From NCBI GenBank assembly GCA_016210045.1, contig JACQUX010000038.1:1-64000 (forward strand): a stretch of DNA of 64,000 nt, read 5' to 3'. Numbering within the stretch: the stretch's first letter is position 1; each line of letters begins with the position of its first letter. The notes under the pieces were generated by a model. It saw nothing but the letters and a program-made list of their open reading frames with translations. It was not told the origin of the DNA and ran no database searches. The translations under genes were made by a program, and so were the position numbers. Shown one piece after another: positions 53,161 through 62,436 of this stretch. Source of the DNA: Deltaproteobacteria bacterium. GTDB lineage: Bacteria; UBA10199; GCA-002796325; JACPFF01.

Positions 53161-53365
53161 GCCAGCGCTGCTGCGTCGAGAAGATCTCGTCGTGAATCGT
53201 GAGTTTCGTCTTGAGACTCCCGATCAATTGGGCATTGGCCGTCGCGATGGGAAGCAGCCGAGCGACGGGTTGTCCATGCTTCGTAATCACCAGTCCCTCC
53301 GGTTCCAGTCGATCCAGCACGGCCAAACATCGTGCCTTGAACTCCGCTGCGCCCATGTGTTTCAT
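53147..53365 (-). CDS. Phd/YefM-type antitoxin
   Basis: 72 aa: MGAAEFKARCLAVLDRLEPEGLVITKHGQPVARLLPI is the Phd/YefM fold with its strand-turn KHGQPVA, followed by a toxin-binding tail. ATG 53365 is preferred; GTG 53380 in frame is possible. Paired with the PIN toxin downstream. A small GTCATA-AAG-TATGAC inverted repeat at 53401-53415 lies 36 bases upstream and could be its operator. Confidence 0.85.
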   Translation of the reverse strand: MKHMGAAEFKARCLAVLDRLEPEGLVITKHGQPVARLLPIATANAQLIGSLKTKLTIHDEIFSTQQRWHAES

Positions 53366-53693
53366 GAATTCATCGTACACGCGGCGGCACGTCGCGTCTA
53401 GTCATAAAGTATGACCAGGTCGGCGCTGAGCCGCGTATCCGAACCTGTGTGGGTGAAATGACCTGCCATGCTATTCGCCCAGGTTGCACTGGGCGGCCTT
53501 CGGGCCCCCGTCTCATGATGACAATCCGGATGTTCGAATAGTGGAACGTTCACACTCACGACCAGCAACGGGCTGCAATGGCCATCGCCGCCACGATCCC
53601 ATTCCAATTCCGGCACTTGTACTGCCGCGCCGCCTGCGTCCATTGCATGGCACCGGTCTTGCTGAAGCAAACGGCAACAAGGAGGCAATGCCT
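53366..53693. other. Intergenic region between divergent genes
   Basis: 328 bases between the antitoxin gene and a lipoprotein gene. Contains a 6-bp inverted repeat with 3-base spacer (53401-53415) near the antitoxin start and GC hairpins around 53468-53505. No gene was supported; reading frames crossing it lack a start signal. Confidence 0.5.
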
Positions 53694-55208
53694 ATGCAAC
53701 GAGTGCAATCGTGGTGGCGGTGCGGTGGGGTGTTCATCATCGTCGGTTGGTTGGCTGCGTGCGGCGGCGGTGGGGCGGCCGGGGAAGCCGCGCCGGCGGC
53801 GGACCCTCCCGTGGCGGCGAATGAAACCGCAGAGGAGGCCGCTACGCTGACTCCTCCCGGTGTCATCGGTGGGACAGTGCTCGATGCCGCGACGCACACC
53901 GGGATCTCCGGCGCGTGGGCGAAGGTCTATGTGGGCACAGAGGTGCTGAAAGGGACGAGTACTGCAGACGATCCGGCGACTGCCGATGTCAATGAGGCTG
54001 GAGAGCTTTCCCTCGCCGCAGTCCCGGCCGGGCAACATCGCGTCCAGATCGGTGCCGACGGATATGCCACGTACGAAGGACTTGTCTCCGTGCAGCCGTC
54101 CACGGTGCCCTATTACGTTACGCTCGGCACCAACGGCGAAGTGACGCTGCAAACCACCTGCGACGTGACCGTCGTCGTTGCCAGCGAGGGCGCCGTATTG
54201 AACGACGCCACGGTCTTCGCCGTCGCGCCCGGATGGGTGGAAATCAGTGGCGCAACGGATGCCGAGGGAAAGGCCGTATTACAAGGGTTGGCGCTGGATA
54301 CAGCGTACACGTTGACGGTCCCGGCTTACCAGACGGCCGCAAATGCGGATGTATCGTATGACGTGCAAACCGGCACGAGGTCGTGGCGCTGTACCCGCGA
54401 TCCGGCGATCGCGACCGTGAATCTCCTCCGTGCAGAAGTGAGCGCATATGTGACGCTGGTGGGAGGGAGTTACGAACGGTATATCGGCAATGGGGGATAT
54501 TACCCGATGAAAGTGATGGCGCCGGATCTCCCTATCGTCCTGGTGTACAGCCATCCGATAACAATCGACACCGAGTCTGTTACCCTGCAGTACGACGATG
54601 GGACGGATTCCGCGTCGGATGCAGGCGCCGTGCGCGTGCGCGTTCCCGTTCACGTCGGTGTCAGCGGAAGCGGGACCGTGGTAACAATCACGCCGGAGCA
54701 GGCGATTCCGGCCAATGCGCGCGTACTCCTCGAAGGGTTTGTGGCTTCATTGCGAGATGGTCTTTGGTCCACCACGTATCTCCCCCCGGCCTGGTATGTT
54801 TTCGATCCGACCCCGCTGACTGTCGCTGCGGTGACGAGCGATAATCTGAACGGCAAGACGCAGCAACCGGAAGGGAAAGGGAAATTGTGGCTCGAATTTC
54901 CGGAGATCGTGCGAGGGTCCGTGATAGTACTTGCCTATACCCAGGAAGGTGCCGAGGAACGGCTCACGAGTCCGGAGACGCACACGCTCGATCAAAGTTG
55001 GTCTCCCGATCTCGATTCTGACCAATCCGGCGGCTGTACGCAGGGCGTATGCAATGGCGACGCTCGGCATTATCGTGTCCCGCTATTGCCGAATCTTCAA
55101 TTCCACGACGACCGCCCCGAGGCGCGCAATACCGTGGAAGTCTTCGTCGATGTTACCGACTACGACGGCCATCGCGTCGCGGAGCGATTGGTGTTGCCGG
55201 TGGAGTGA
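53694..55208 (+). CDS. Lipoprotein with carboxypeptidase-regulatory-like domain
   Basis: 504 aa. N-terminal signal ends at the lipobox GWLAAC; mature Cys23 is followed by a Gly/Ala/Pro/Glu linker. PPGVIGGTVLDAATHTGISGAWAKVYV to about residue 145 is a CarboxypepD_reg/fn3-like beta-sandwich. A second sandwich (DVTVVVASEGAVLNDATVFAV) and a larger beta-rich C-terminus follow, without a recognised enzyme motif. AAGGAGG at 53679-53685 fits ATG 53694 better than ATG 53688. Likely surface or periplasmic; function unknown. Confidence 0.82.
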   Translation: MQRVQSWWRCGGVFIIVGWLAACGGGGAAGEAAPAADPPVAANETAEEAATLTPPGVIGGTVLDAATHTGISGAWAKVYVGTEVLKGTSTADDPATADVNEAGELSLAAVPAGQHRVQIGADGYATYEGLVSVQPSTVPYYVTLGTNGEVTLQTTCDVTVVVASEGAVLNDATVFAVAPGWVEISGATDAEGKAVLQGLALDTAYTLTVPAYQTAANADVSYDVQTGTRSWRCTRDPAIATVNLLRAEVSAYVTLVGGSYERYIGNGGYYPMKVMAPDLPIVLVYSHPITIDTESVTLQYDDGTDSASDAGAVRVRVPVHVGVSGSGTVVTITPEQAIPANARVLLEGFVASLRDGLWSTTYLPPAWYVFDPTPLTVAAVTSDNLNGKTQQPEGKGKLWLEFPEIVRGSVIVLAYTQEGAEERLTSPETHTLDQSWSPDLDSDQSGGCTQGVCNGDARHYRVPLLPNLQFHDDRPEARNTVEVFVDVTDYDGHRVAERLVLPVE

Positions 55209-55221
55209 GCGGCAGTGCCTT

Positions 55222-55362
55222 TTATTCTTCCCGCTCCCCAAAGGTCATGTCGACATTGGGAGTGAGCACCCCAAACTCCCCAGCAGGCGCTCGAGGTTGC
55301 GCAGATGAATATAATCGCCGGCGAGGAACGTAGCATGCTGGGCTGGCTGCCCGCATGGTGCT
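55222..55362 (-). pseudogene. Possible gene remnant (C-terminal fragment)
   Basis: On the minus strand one frame reads AQHATFLAGDYIHLRNLERLLGSLG. After a shift at a GGGG run another frame reads GVLTPNVDMTFGEREE followed by TAA at 55224-55222. The two pieces together look like a natural protein end broken by a frameshift, with no start codon region. No family recognised. This is reading by eye and could be chance. Confidence 0.3.
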
Positions 55363-55366
55363 TCCC

Positions 55367-57577
55367 TCACTCCCCCGCGCGGCGGATGTCGTCGCTGGTG
55401 ATCATCGAACCTTTGCGGAGCAGTGCGAGTAACGGTTCGCGGAGGGCGCGCAGTTCGGCCGTCGTGCCGCTCCGCACATATTTGGCGACCACGCGTTCCG
55501 CGCGAATGGTCCCGGCGGGATAGCCGCCGTAGTACAAGTAGTAGTCCTTACTGGAAAGGTGCGGCTTGGCCGCCCACTCGCCGTAGAGCAATCCGGGGGG
55601 CGGTTCGACGAACAACACCTCGCGCACCCACCGATTCCACATCCCCAGGCGCTCTTCCAACGGCCACGCGGTGCCGTCATCGCGCCGATCGCGGTAGAGC
55701 AGGATTTCCTGCATCGCGATCATAAACAGGCGGCGCGTCTGCCACACTTCAGCCACGCGCTGCACTTTCGCCCGTGCTTCGAGGTAGGGACGTGTGAAGC
55801 CGGGATATTGACCGAGGATCCGCGTCGCAATCTCCGGATGGTTCAGTAAATGTTGCAACGCCATCGCGGCCCCTTCCGGGAAATCTTGTGGGCCGCCCCA
55901 CAGATCTTTCACGACGAGAAATTCGCCGCCGCGCTGTTGGGCGGCCTGGAAGTGAATGCCGTGGAGATATTCGTGGATCAGGGTCGCGAGCTCTTCCACG
56001 CTGACGCCGCGATCATCCAGATTCATGATGATGTACGAAAGGTCTTTATCGGCCGGCAGTGCCTCGCCGAGCGTGCCTTGCTTGTTGGGACGCTTCGCGG
56101 CATCGAGCACGATCCCGTTCCACGGCGCGGCGTCGAGATCGATTCCAAGCTCCGCATAAAACGCCTTCACGGCCGCAAGGGCCTGCGGCGCGGTCAGCCG
56201 CGGCTCCGTCGTGACGCCGCCGAACTGCTGTGTCCAAGTCTCGTCGAGAAACTCCACGTCGTGGATCATGACCGTCTCGCCGGCCGTCGGATTTAATTTG
56301 CGTTGCGCCTGTTGCAGCATGGCGACGTACGCGCGGGCCTCCGGCTCCGAGTCTTTGAAATAGCGCTCCGCGAGGGCGAAGAATTCCTTGGCGTCGTATC
56401 CGAAGCGATCCCGATAGACGACGTCGGCATAGTTGCCGAGTCCATACTTCGCCGTGATCGCGTTCAAGTAATCCGCAGACGCGAAGAGGTGATCCGGTTC
56501 ACGATACAGCGCGCCGTAATGGGTCAAGAAATGGCGATACAGGGCCTCGCGCTGCGCCGGATCTTTTTCCGCGCGCAGTTGTTTGAAGACCTCGCCGCGA
56601 TTCAGGAACGTCCCGTTCCAACGGAAGTCCTTCATCCGCGCATTAAAACGCTCTTCGATCGCGGTGTGGCGCGCTAAACGGGCGGCGCGGTCGGTGTCGG
56701 ACAGGCGCAAATCGTTGTCCGCACGCACGCTGAACGCGCGCAACAAGTCGAGCGCGCGCGGATCGTGCGCCGCCATCGCGGACGTCCAGCGCGCGTCGGC
56801 GCGCAACGTCTCGAGTGTGCCGTACAGCGGACGCAAGAGATCGCTCCAAACCTTGGCCTCCGACTGTTCCAACAGCGGCTGCTCGGGCGCCAAGCGCTCG
56901 TCGATTCGATTCGCCACCGTCGTGGCGTCGACGGCCTCGCGGAAGGCATCGGCGCACAAGGCCATCGAATAAATCAGCCGTGTGCTGTGCGCCACATCGC
57001 CGCCGACGCCGGTCGGTTCATTCGTGGCCCAGGCCATCCGCGATTCGTACTGTTTGGTCGCGGCGTTATACGCAGTGTATTGAAAGACCGTCGCCGTTCC
57101 GTCGTCCGGTTCCGTGACGCCGATGCCGCCGATCAAAAACCGCGACCCGGCGTCGAATCCGGCGTCGATCACCGAGGCCCTTTTCATCTGATCCGGACTG
57201 ACGCTGCCATCCGCCGCCATTGGCACGACTAGCAACAACTCGATCCGGCGTGCCGGTCCATCCGTGCGCGGAATCGTGATGGTGCGGAACAACAACCCTT
57301 CCGTCGTTTCGGGCCGGCCGTCGGCATCGATGCCGCGCTTGATCCAGGTGTCGTGGATCACGGCCTGCAGATCGCCGAACTGCGGCGGAATGGCGAGCGG
57401 TCGTCCGGCTTGCAGATCGCGCAACAGCGTGCGGATGTTAATCCCGGTCGTGGCGATCGGATACAAGCGGTCCGGGTCTGTCTCGGTCGTCGCCGGATCG
57501 GTAAACGTGGCCGTCGGCATGGTGCCGCGCGCGTTGAGTACGTCGCGGCGAAAGGTTAAGAGCGCGGGTCCGGCCAT
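55367..57577 (-). CDS. M3-like zinc oligopeptidase
   Basis: 736 aa. HEYLH motif at 535-539 (LIHEYLHGIHF) with the third zinc ligand probably E568 (FPEGAAM), the arrangement of the M3/thimet group of gluzincins. The long helical N-terminal part and size fit that family, although overall similarity looks low. No signal peptide, so likely cytoplasmic peptide degradation. GGAGGA six bases before ATG 57577. truB starts about 1 kb upstream and reads in the same direction, ending 108 bases before it. Confidence 0.85.
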   Translation of the reverse strand: MAGPALLTFRRDVLNARGTMPTATFTDPATTETDPDRLYPIATTGINIRTLLRDLQAGRPLAIPPQFGDLQAVIHDTWIKRGIDADGRPETTEGLLFRTITIPRTDGPARRIELLLVVPMAADGSVSPDQMKRASVIDAGFDAGSRFLIGGIGVTEPDDGTATVFQYTAYNAATKQYESRMAWATNEPTGVGGDVAHSTRLIYSMALCADAFREAVDATTVANRIDERLAPEQPLLEQSEAKVWSDLLRPLYGTLETLRADARWTSAMAAHDPRALDLLRAFSVRADNDLRLSDTDRAARLARHTAIEERFNARMKDFRWNGTFLNRGEVFKQLRAEKDPAQREALYRHFLTHYGALYREPDHLFASADYLNAITAKYGLGNYADVVYRDRFGYDAKEFFALAERYFKDSEPEARAYVAMLQQAQRKLNPTAGETVMIHDVEFLDETWTQQFGGVTTEPRLTAPQALAAVKAFYAELGIDLDAAPWNGIVLDAAKRPNKQGTLGEALPADKDLSYIIMNLDDRGVSVEELATLIHEYLHGIHFQAAQQRGGEFLVVKDLWGGPQDFPEGAAMALQHLLNHPEIATRILGQYPGFTRPYLEARAKVQRVAEVWQTRRLFMIAMQEILLYRDRRDDGTAWPLEERLGMWNRWVREVLFVEPPPGLLYGEWAAKPHLSSKDYYLYYGGYPAGTIRAERVVAKYVRSGTTAELRALREPLLALLRKGSMITSDDIRRAGE

Positions 57578-57685
57578 GGGTGTCCTCCGGCAGTGTGGTA
57601 TGGTTGCGAGCGCCCTTCAAAGCAGGCCGCATGCGGGTTGGCAAGGAGAAAGCGCTGTGAAGTCGCGGGGCGTTCCGGCCGACCG

Positions 57686-58633
57686 TCAGGAGCGGGCGGC
57701 CGTAAACACCCGCGCACAACGCCAACCGGCTGCGGTGGGCACTGCAATCGCGAGCAGTGCGTCGGCATGATATAACGCCACGTGCGGCGCCGGCTGTTCC
57801 GGCCACTGCAGCGACGCGAGGACGTGTTGTTGTCCCATGCCAAGGGCGCGGGCCGTGGCCGCATCGACCGCGATCCGTGGCCAATGGTCCAATAGCTGAT
57901 CGAACGGAACGGCGCACGGGAGCGTAGCCAGCGGTTGGTTCGCGGCCAGCGCGGCGGCGATCTGTTCCAGTGTCCATGCTGCCACGCCGTCGAACTTGCC
58001 CACACCGACTCGCCGCAGTGCCGTGAGCATCCCGACCGTGCCTAAGGACTGCGCCAAGTCCTGGGCCAACACCCGAATATAAGTGCCCGCACTGCAAGCG
58101 ACTTGGAAGCGAGCCTCGGGAGCTGAATAGGCAGTAATCGTAAAACCGCTGATCGTGCACGCAACGGGAGCGCGTTCGACCTCCACACCCTGGCGTGCCA
58201 AGACGTACAATGGTTGTCCGTCCCGTTTTTTTGCCGAATGCATCGGCGGACGTTGCCAATACGTGTCCCCGACGAATGTATCGGCCGCCGTCTGAATGAT
58301 GGCTCGCGCCGCCGGCAGCACCGCCGAGGTCCGGATCACCGGATCGGTGCAATCGCCCGACGCGGTGGCCGCGCCGAAGCGGATCACGCCTTCATAGCGC
58401 TTCGGGGCCCCGAGAAAATATTCCGCCAGTCGTACTGCCGGGCCCACGAAAATCGGGAGCAATCCCGTGGCGAACGGGTCGAGCGTCCCGGCGTGCCCCA
58501 ATTTCGGCAGCTCGCGCGGCCGCAGCCCCGTCTGTTGCGCGAAGAGCTGGCGCAAGCGGGCAATGATCGCAAAGGAGGATGGCCCGGCGGGCTTGTCGAC
58601 CAATAAGACGCCGCAAAAAAATGCGTGATTCAT
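57686..58633 (-). CDS. truB: tRNA pseudouridine(55) synthase
   Basis: 315 aa. Isomerises U55 in the T loop of tRNAs. GVLLVDKPAGPSSF at the N-terminus and the catalytic D52 in GHAGTLDPFATGLLP are decisive; YEGVIRFGAATASGDCTDP and CSAGTYIRVLAQDLA are also typical. The C-terminal region (about 240-315) is a divergent PUA-like tail. The open frame extends upstream, but MNHAFFCGVLLVDKP is the natural start; no ribosome binding site is seen. Divergent from mltD. Confidence 0.96.
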   Translation of the reverse strand: MNHAFFCGVLLVDKPAGPSSFAIIARLRQLFAQQTGLRPRELPKLGHAGTLDPFATGLLPIFVGPAVRLAEYFLGAPKRYEGVIRFGAATASGDCTDPVIRTSAVLPAARAIIQTAADTFVGDTYWQRPPMHSAKKRDGQPLYVLARQGVEVERAPVACTISGFTITAYSAPEARFQVACSAGTYIRVLAQDLAQSLGTVGMLTALRRVGVGKFDGVAAWTLEQIAAALAANQPLATLPCAVPFDQLLDHWPRIAVDAATARALGMGQQHVLASLQWPEQPAPHVALYHADALLAIAVPTAAGWRCARVFTAARS

Positions 58634-58654
58634 CGAAAAATCGGCCTTTTCATT

Positions 58655-58683
58655 TTGACAGTCCCCCCGGGTTTTTTTATACT
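58655..58683 (+). promoter_or_regulatory. Strong sigma70-type promoter of mltD
   Basis: TTGACA (58655-58660), 17-base spacer, TATACT (58678-58683). Perfect -35, five of six at -10, ideal spacing. Transcription would start near 58690, about 60 bases before mltD. Confidence 0.85.
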
Positions 58684-58751
58684 GACCTTGGAGATCATTG
58701 CACGCCTTTCGTTCTTTATCACTCGTTCTCTTCGTGCGAATTGGAGTGGAC

Positions 58752-60932
58752 ATGCGTCGTCGTCGTTTCTTGATTCTAGCCGCTTGTTGTGCCGGCCTCT
58801 GCCTCCAGTCTTGTTCCACGTCACAAAGCAAATCGGCGGGAAATTTTCGCCAAGGCAACTATCGGTACTATTGGGAACGGGAATCGTATGCCCACGGTGG
58901 CGGGCGCTCGCACCGTCATAAGCGCGTCCGCGGCGATGTCCCGTTAGTCATGAACGAAAAGGTCCAGGCCTGGCTCGACTATTTCACCGGTCCGGGGCGT
59001 CCGTGGCTCGACCGTTCGTTGCAACGATCCGGTCGTTACATCGACATGATGCGGTCCGCGTTGGCCCGCAAAGGCCTGCCGCAAGATCTGGTCTACATTG
59101 CGCTGATCGAGAGCGGATTCGTCAATCAGGCGCGGTCGCACGCCGCGGCCGTGGGAACGTGGCAATTCATCCAGAGCACCGGGCGCCATTACGGGTTCAG
59201 CATTAATCAGTGGGTCGATGAACGCCGCGACCCGGAAAAGGCCGTCGAAAAAGCGGCCAACTTTTTCGCCGATCTCTATCGGGAATTCGGCGATTGGTAC
59301 TTGGCCATGGCAGCCTATAACGGTGGACCGGGTCGTGTCCGCAATGCCATCGCCGCCGTCGGGTCGAACGATTTCTGGGAACTCTCGGCGCCAGGGCGCA
59401 ATGTCTTTCGTCACGAGACACGGGAGTATGTCCCGAAGTACATCGCGGCGGCGATTATCGCGAAGCAGCCGGAGCGATTCGGATTCCACCGCATCCGGTA
59501 TCAAGCCCCGCTGCAATACGACACCGCGACCATTCATGAGCAGACCGACTTGGAAACCGTCGCCGAAGCGGCGAATGTGCCGGTTTCGACGGTCGAAGAC
59601 CTCAATCCCGAACTTCGTTCTGGCCTAACGCCGCCGGGCCGCTATGCGCTCAAGTTGCCGGTCGGGTCGGCGCGCCGTTTCGCGCGTGAATTTCGGCAGA
59701 TTGCCTCGAATCGGCGCGTGGAAGTGGCGACGTATCGGGCGCGCAAGGGCGACACCGTCGACCGCGTCGCGAAGCGGTATGGGGTCAGCACGGAAAAATT
59801 GCTGGCGTTCAACCATAAGTCCAACGGCCGTTTAGCAAAGGGTGAAGTCCTCGAAGTCCCAGTCCAGAAAAAACGGAGCGGCGCAACTATCGAAGTAGAA
59901 GTCGCGGGCGAGGAAGCCGCGCCAATTGAATCGGTCGCAACGACGACTTCGGTCGCTTCGCCTGCGCCGGAATCCAGCAATCGTGGATTGGCACCAGTGA
60001 TCGCGGCGATCGAAAAGAGGGACGAGGCCCCAGTTGCGGCGACGGCGGAGGCCTATACCGTGCGGCGCGGCGATACGTTGGCTCGGATTGCCAAACGCAC
60101 CGGCGTAGCGGTTGCCGATTTGCGCCGTTGGAATGCGTTGGAAACAGGAGAGATCACGATCGGACAGAGTTTGCGGCTGACGGCGGCGAGCACGGGTGAG
60201 AGTGTGGTCGTGGCCGCTGCGGCAACGGCGGATGGCGAGCCTGCGGCGATGAACGAATCGACCGAAGGGACTGCGCCGACAGGTGTCGAAGCCCCGCGCG
60301 AACCGATCAAAGTGGTCACTGCCCAACGCCCATTGCCGACTTCGTATGTGGTGCGCAGCGGCGACACGTTGGCCACCGTTGCACGCCGCCAAGGGGTGAC
60401 CGTGGCGGATCTGCGGCGCTGGAATCAATTAAACAATGGCGGCCTGAAGATTGGGCAGCGGCTGCGATTATCGCCCACCGGCAATGCGGCGCGGACGGCA
60501 GCGCCCACCGTGGCGAGCAGCGCACGCGGCGCGACACATCTGGTCCGTCGTGGCGACACGCTCGGCGCGATCGCGAAGCGCTATGGTGTTTCGTTGGCCG
60601 AGCTGAAAACAATGAACCGGCTCGGAAAGGCTGGGGCGTTGCGGCCGGGACAGAAGTTAGTCGTGAAGACCGGCAAGAGTGCTCCGGTGACGCCCGCCAC
60701 TCCGGTGGCGGCGACGGCCGCTCCGCGAAGCTCCACCGTTGTCGCGAACGCCAGTTGGGTCCGCAGTCCGGCGAAGGGCCGCCACATTATGCACAAAGTG
60801 CGGCGTGGCGACACGATCTGGGATCTGGCCAAAGTCTATAAAGTGACGCCGCACCAAATTAAACAGTGGAACCAACTCAGCCACAACACCCTCAAACCCG
60901 GCCAAATGATCACGATCAGAGTCTCGTCGTAA
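58752..60932 (+). CDS. mltD: Membrane-bound lytic murein transglycosylase D with LysM repeats
   Basis: 726 aa. Lipoprotein signal with LQSC21; SLT domain with catalytic E120 in IALIESGF, then GTWQFI and MAAYNGGPGRV. C-terminal LysM domains at about 326-371, 434-477, 531-574, 595-639 and 680-724, plus a degenerate one near 262-303: more than the two of E. coli MltD. Ala/Thr/Pro-rich linkers separate them. It cleaves glycan strands with anhydro ends, feeding the recycling path that includes LdcA. GGAG precedes ATG 58752. Confidence 0.96.
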   Translation: MRRRRFLILAACCAGLCLQSCSTSQSKSAGNFRQGNYRYYWERESYAHGGGRSHRHKRVRGDVPLVMNEKVQAWLDYFTGPGRPWLDRSLQRSGRYIDMMRSALARKGLPQDLVYIALIESGFVNQARSHAAAVGTWQFIQSTGRHYGFSINQWVDERRDPEKAVEKAANFFADLYREFGDWYLAMAAYNGGPGRVRNAIAAVGSNDFWELSAPGRNVFRHETREYVPKYIAAAIIAKQPERFGFHRIRYQAPLQYDTATIHEQTDLETVAEAANVPVSTVEDLNPELRSGLTPPGRYALKLPVGSARRFAREFRQIASNRRVEVATYRARKGDTVDRVAKRYGVSTEKLLAFNHKSNGRLAKGEVLEVPVQKKRSGATIEVEVAGEEAAPIESVATTTSVASPAPESSNRGLAPVIAAIEKRDEAPVAATAEAYTVRRGDTLARIAKRTGVAVADLRRWNALETGEITIGQSLRLTAASTGESVVVAAAATADGEPAAMNESTEGTAPTGVEAPREPIKVVTAQRPLPTSYVVRSGDTLATVARRQGVTVADLRRWNQLNNGGLKIGQRLRLSPTGNAARTAAPTVASSARGATHLVRRGDTLGAIAKRYGVSLAELKTMNRLGKAGALRPGQKLVVKTGKSAPVTPATPVAATAAPRSSTVVANASWVRSPAKGRHIMHKVRRGDTIWDLAKVYKVTPHQIKQWNQLSHNTLKPGQMITIRVSS

Positions 60933-61051
60933 GGGATTGTTTGCAAAATCGATGTGGTGATTCAGGGCTTTCCATAACGCATGCTCGCATTCAATGCGGG
61001 GGCCGGGTGGAGGGGCCAGCGTGTCGAGTGCATCACTCTTGATATGAGGGA

Positions 61052-61077
61052 ATTTCAAGAAAATATTTTCTTGAAAT
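61052..61077. promoter_or_regulatory. 26-bp perfect palindrome upstream of lysE-like gene
   Basis: A self-complementary AT-rich 26-mer with halves ATTTCAAGAAAAT and ATTTTCTTGAAAT and no spacer, 51 bases before the ATG at 61129. Such a symmetric site is typical of an operator for a dimeric regulator. No regulator gene is adjacent. It could also hairpin in RNA, but there is no T tract. Confidence 0.6.
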
Positions 61078-61128
61078 GCGCCATTTTTTAGCCAAGCGTC
61101 TCTGCTGGGTCTATTCAAGGTTGCCGCA

Positions 61129-61773
61129 ATGACTGATCTCCTTCCGCCTTGGCCGCTGTTCTCCGCATTCCTTCTTGCGAGCTTTGTCCTCGCCGTCACG
61201 CCTGGGCCTGGCGTGCTCTACATCGTTACGCGCAGCCTTGTTCAGGGGCGCCGGTCCGGGTTGGTATCGGTGGCGGGTGTTGCTCTCGGCAATCTCGGCA
61301 ACGCGGTTGCTGCTTCGGCTGGTCTTGCCGCTTTGTTCGCGGTTTCTTCACTTGCTTTCTCCATAGTCAAGTATGCCGGCGCGCTCTACCTTGTGTGCCT
61401 CGGCGTGCAAATGCTCCGTTCCTCCCCTGTCGAGAATTCAGCCGCCATACCCGGCGCTGTGCCACTTAAGCGCGCCTTCCGTGACGGTTTCGTTGTTGCT
61501 CTGCTCAATCCCAAGACTACGGTTTTCTTTTCTGCGTTTCTGCCGCAGTTCCTGAGCGCCAATGCGCCGCCCATGTTTCAGAGCATCGCGCTTGGTTCTC
61601 TCTTTGTGGCAATCGCCGCAGTAACCGACAGTGCCTACGCTTTGGCCGCTGGTGCGGCCGCGCCAGCGCTGCGCGGCTGCATCATTCGCCGCATCGGTCG
61701 GTGTCTCGGCGGCGGCGTGTTTATCGGGCTCGGTATCTTCGCTGCACTCGCGGGGTCGCGCGGTGCCAAATAG
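61129..61773 (+). CDS. LysE/RhtB family amino-acid exporter
   Basis: 214 aa with about six membrane helices and the VTPGPGVLYI motif characteristic of LysE/RhtB exporters, followed by AGVALGN and LLNPKTTVFFSAFLPQF. Substrate unknown, usually a small amino acid or its derivative. Codon use differs from neighbours: many T-ending codons (GTT, CTT, GCT) against the C/G-ending style around it. With an attC-like site directly downstream it may have come in as a gene cassette (inference). Confidence 0.92.
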   Translation: MTDLLPPWPLFSAFLLASFVLAVTPGPGVLYIVTRSLVQGRRSGLVSVAGVALGNLGNAVAASAGLAALFAVSSLAFSIVKYAGALYLVCLGVQMLRSSPVENSAAIPGAVPLKRAFRDGFVVALLNPKTTVFFSAFLPQFLSANAPPMFQSIALGSLFVAIAAVTDSAYALAAGAAAPALRGCIIRRIGRCLGGGVFIGLGIFAALAGSRGAK

Positions 61774-62196
61774 GCCTATATGCGGGTAGCTGACCCGGAG
61801 AATCCAATTGCATAGTCAACCGCCGCCCAACAATGCGCCCACGGCGGACGGCTACGCCGCCGCTTAGCTTGGTCATTAGTTCGCACAAGGGGCAGAGCGT
61901 CGACATTGGCTTTCTCCCGCCGTTCAAAAAAATACAGATAGACGGAGTTCCAGAGATGGGACGAATGAGTCTGGTGTGTTCAGATCTTGGAACTTCGTCT
62001 GATATTGGTGGTGCTAAACAAAGGGTAAACAGCATGCCGCCGAACAACGCCAAAAATTTTTCCTCTGCCCGCCGTTCATCAGCGGCTGTATGTCCTCCTA
62101 AGCTGAAAGATGCACGGCCGTTGATGAAGTTGTCCCCACTCTGACATTGATTTCAGTCGCCCGCTGTGGCCTACTGCGCCTTAGCAGGAGGACGCT
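61774..62196. other. Gene-poor segment after the exporter
   Basis: About 420 bases. Contains the attC-like site at 61825-61881. The rest shows only short frames (for example 61833-62144 on the plus strand) with no ribosome binding site or recognisable protein, so no gene is called. Base composition is nearer to that of the exporter gene than to the older flanks. Confidence 0.5.
61825..61881. other. attC-like integron recombination site (degenerate)
   Basis: 57 bases that follow the layout of integron attC sites: left core GCCCAAC (RYYYAAC), an imperfect palindrome with CGGCGG...CCGCCG arms, GCTTAGCTTGG as in many cassettes, and right core ATTAGTT where GTTRRRY is expected. The G to A change at the crossover position suggests it is inactive. 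It sits 52 bases after the exporter gene stop, the usual place for an attC in a cassette. Confidence 0.6.
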
Positions 62197-62433
62197 ATGG
62201 AAAAAATGCTGACGTGGGACGAAGTGCAAGCGCAGTACAAAGATCAATGGGTGGCCTTCACCGAATGGGAAGAAGATGAACATGGCGATGTGATCAAAGG
62301 GCGCGTGGCGTATAGTCATCCGAGTCAAACGATTTTCTACGAATATCTCAAAACCGCGCTTCGACCGCAGAAAAAAAGAATTGCCAGCCGCTATACGGGC
62401 AATGTGAGAGGCCCGTTCTTTTTAGGATCATAA
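62197..62433 (+). CDS. Small acidic protein partnered with retropepsin-like gene
   Basis: 78 aa, family not recognised. Contains MLTWDEVQAQYKDQWVAF, resembling small proteins found next to clan AA protease genes (recalled). AGGAGGA is well placed for ATG 62197. The stop is three bases before the next gene start. Function unknown; pairing suggests a common role, possibly toxin-antitoxin-like. Confidence 0.72.
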   Translation: MEKMLTWDEVQAQYKDQWVAFTEWEEDEHGDVIKGRVAYSHPSQTIFYEYLKTALRPQKKRIASRYTGNVRGPFFLGS

Positions 62434-62436
62434 CGC

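Noticed and set aside
53484-53693. Longer start for the 504-aa lipoprotein
   Set aside because: Would bury the signal peptide and lipobox; AAGGAGG at 53679-53685 supports ATG 53694.
61833-62144. Small plus-strand gene after the attC-like site
   Set aside because: No ribosome binding site, starts inside the attC-like site, no recognisable protein features.
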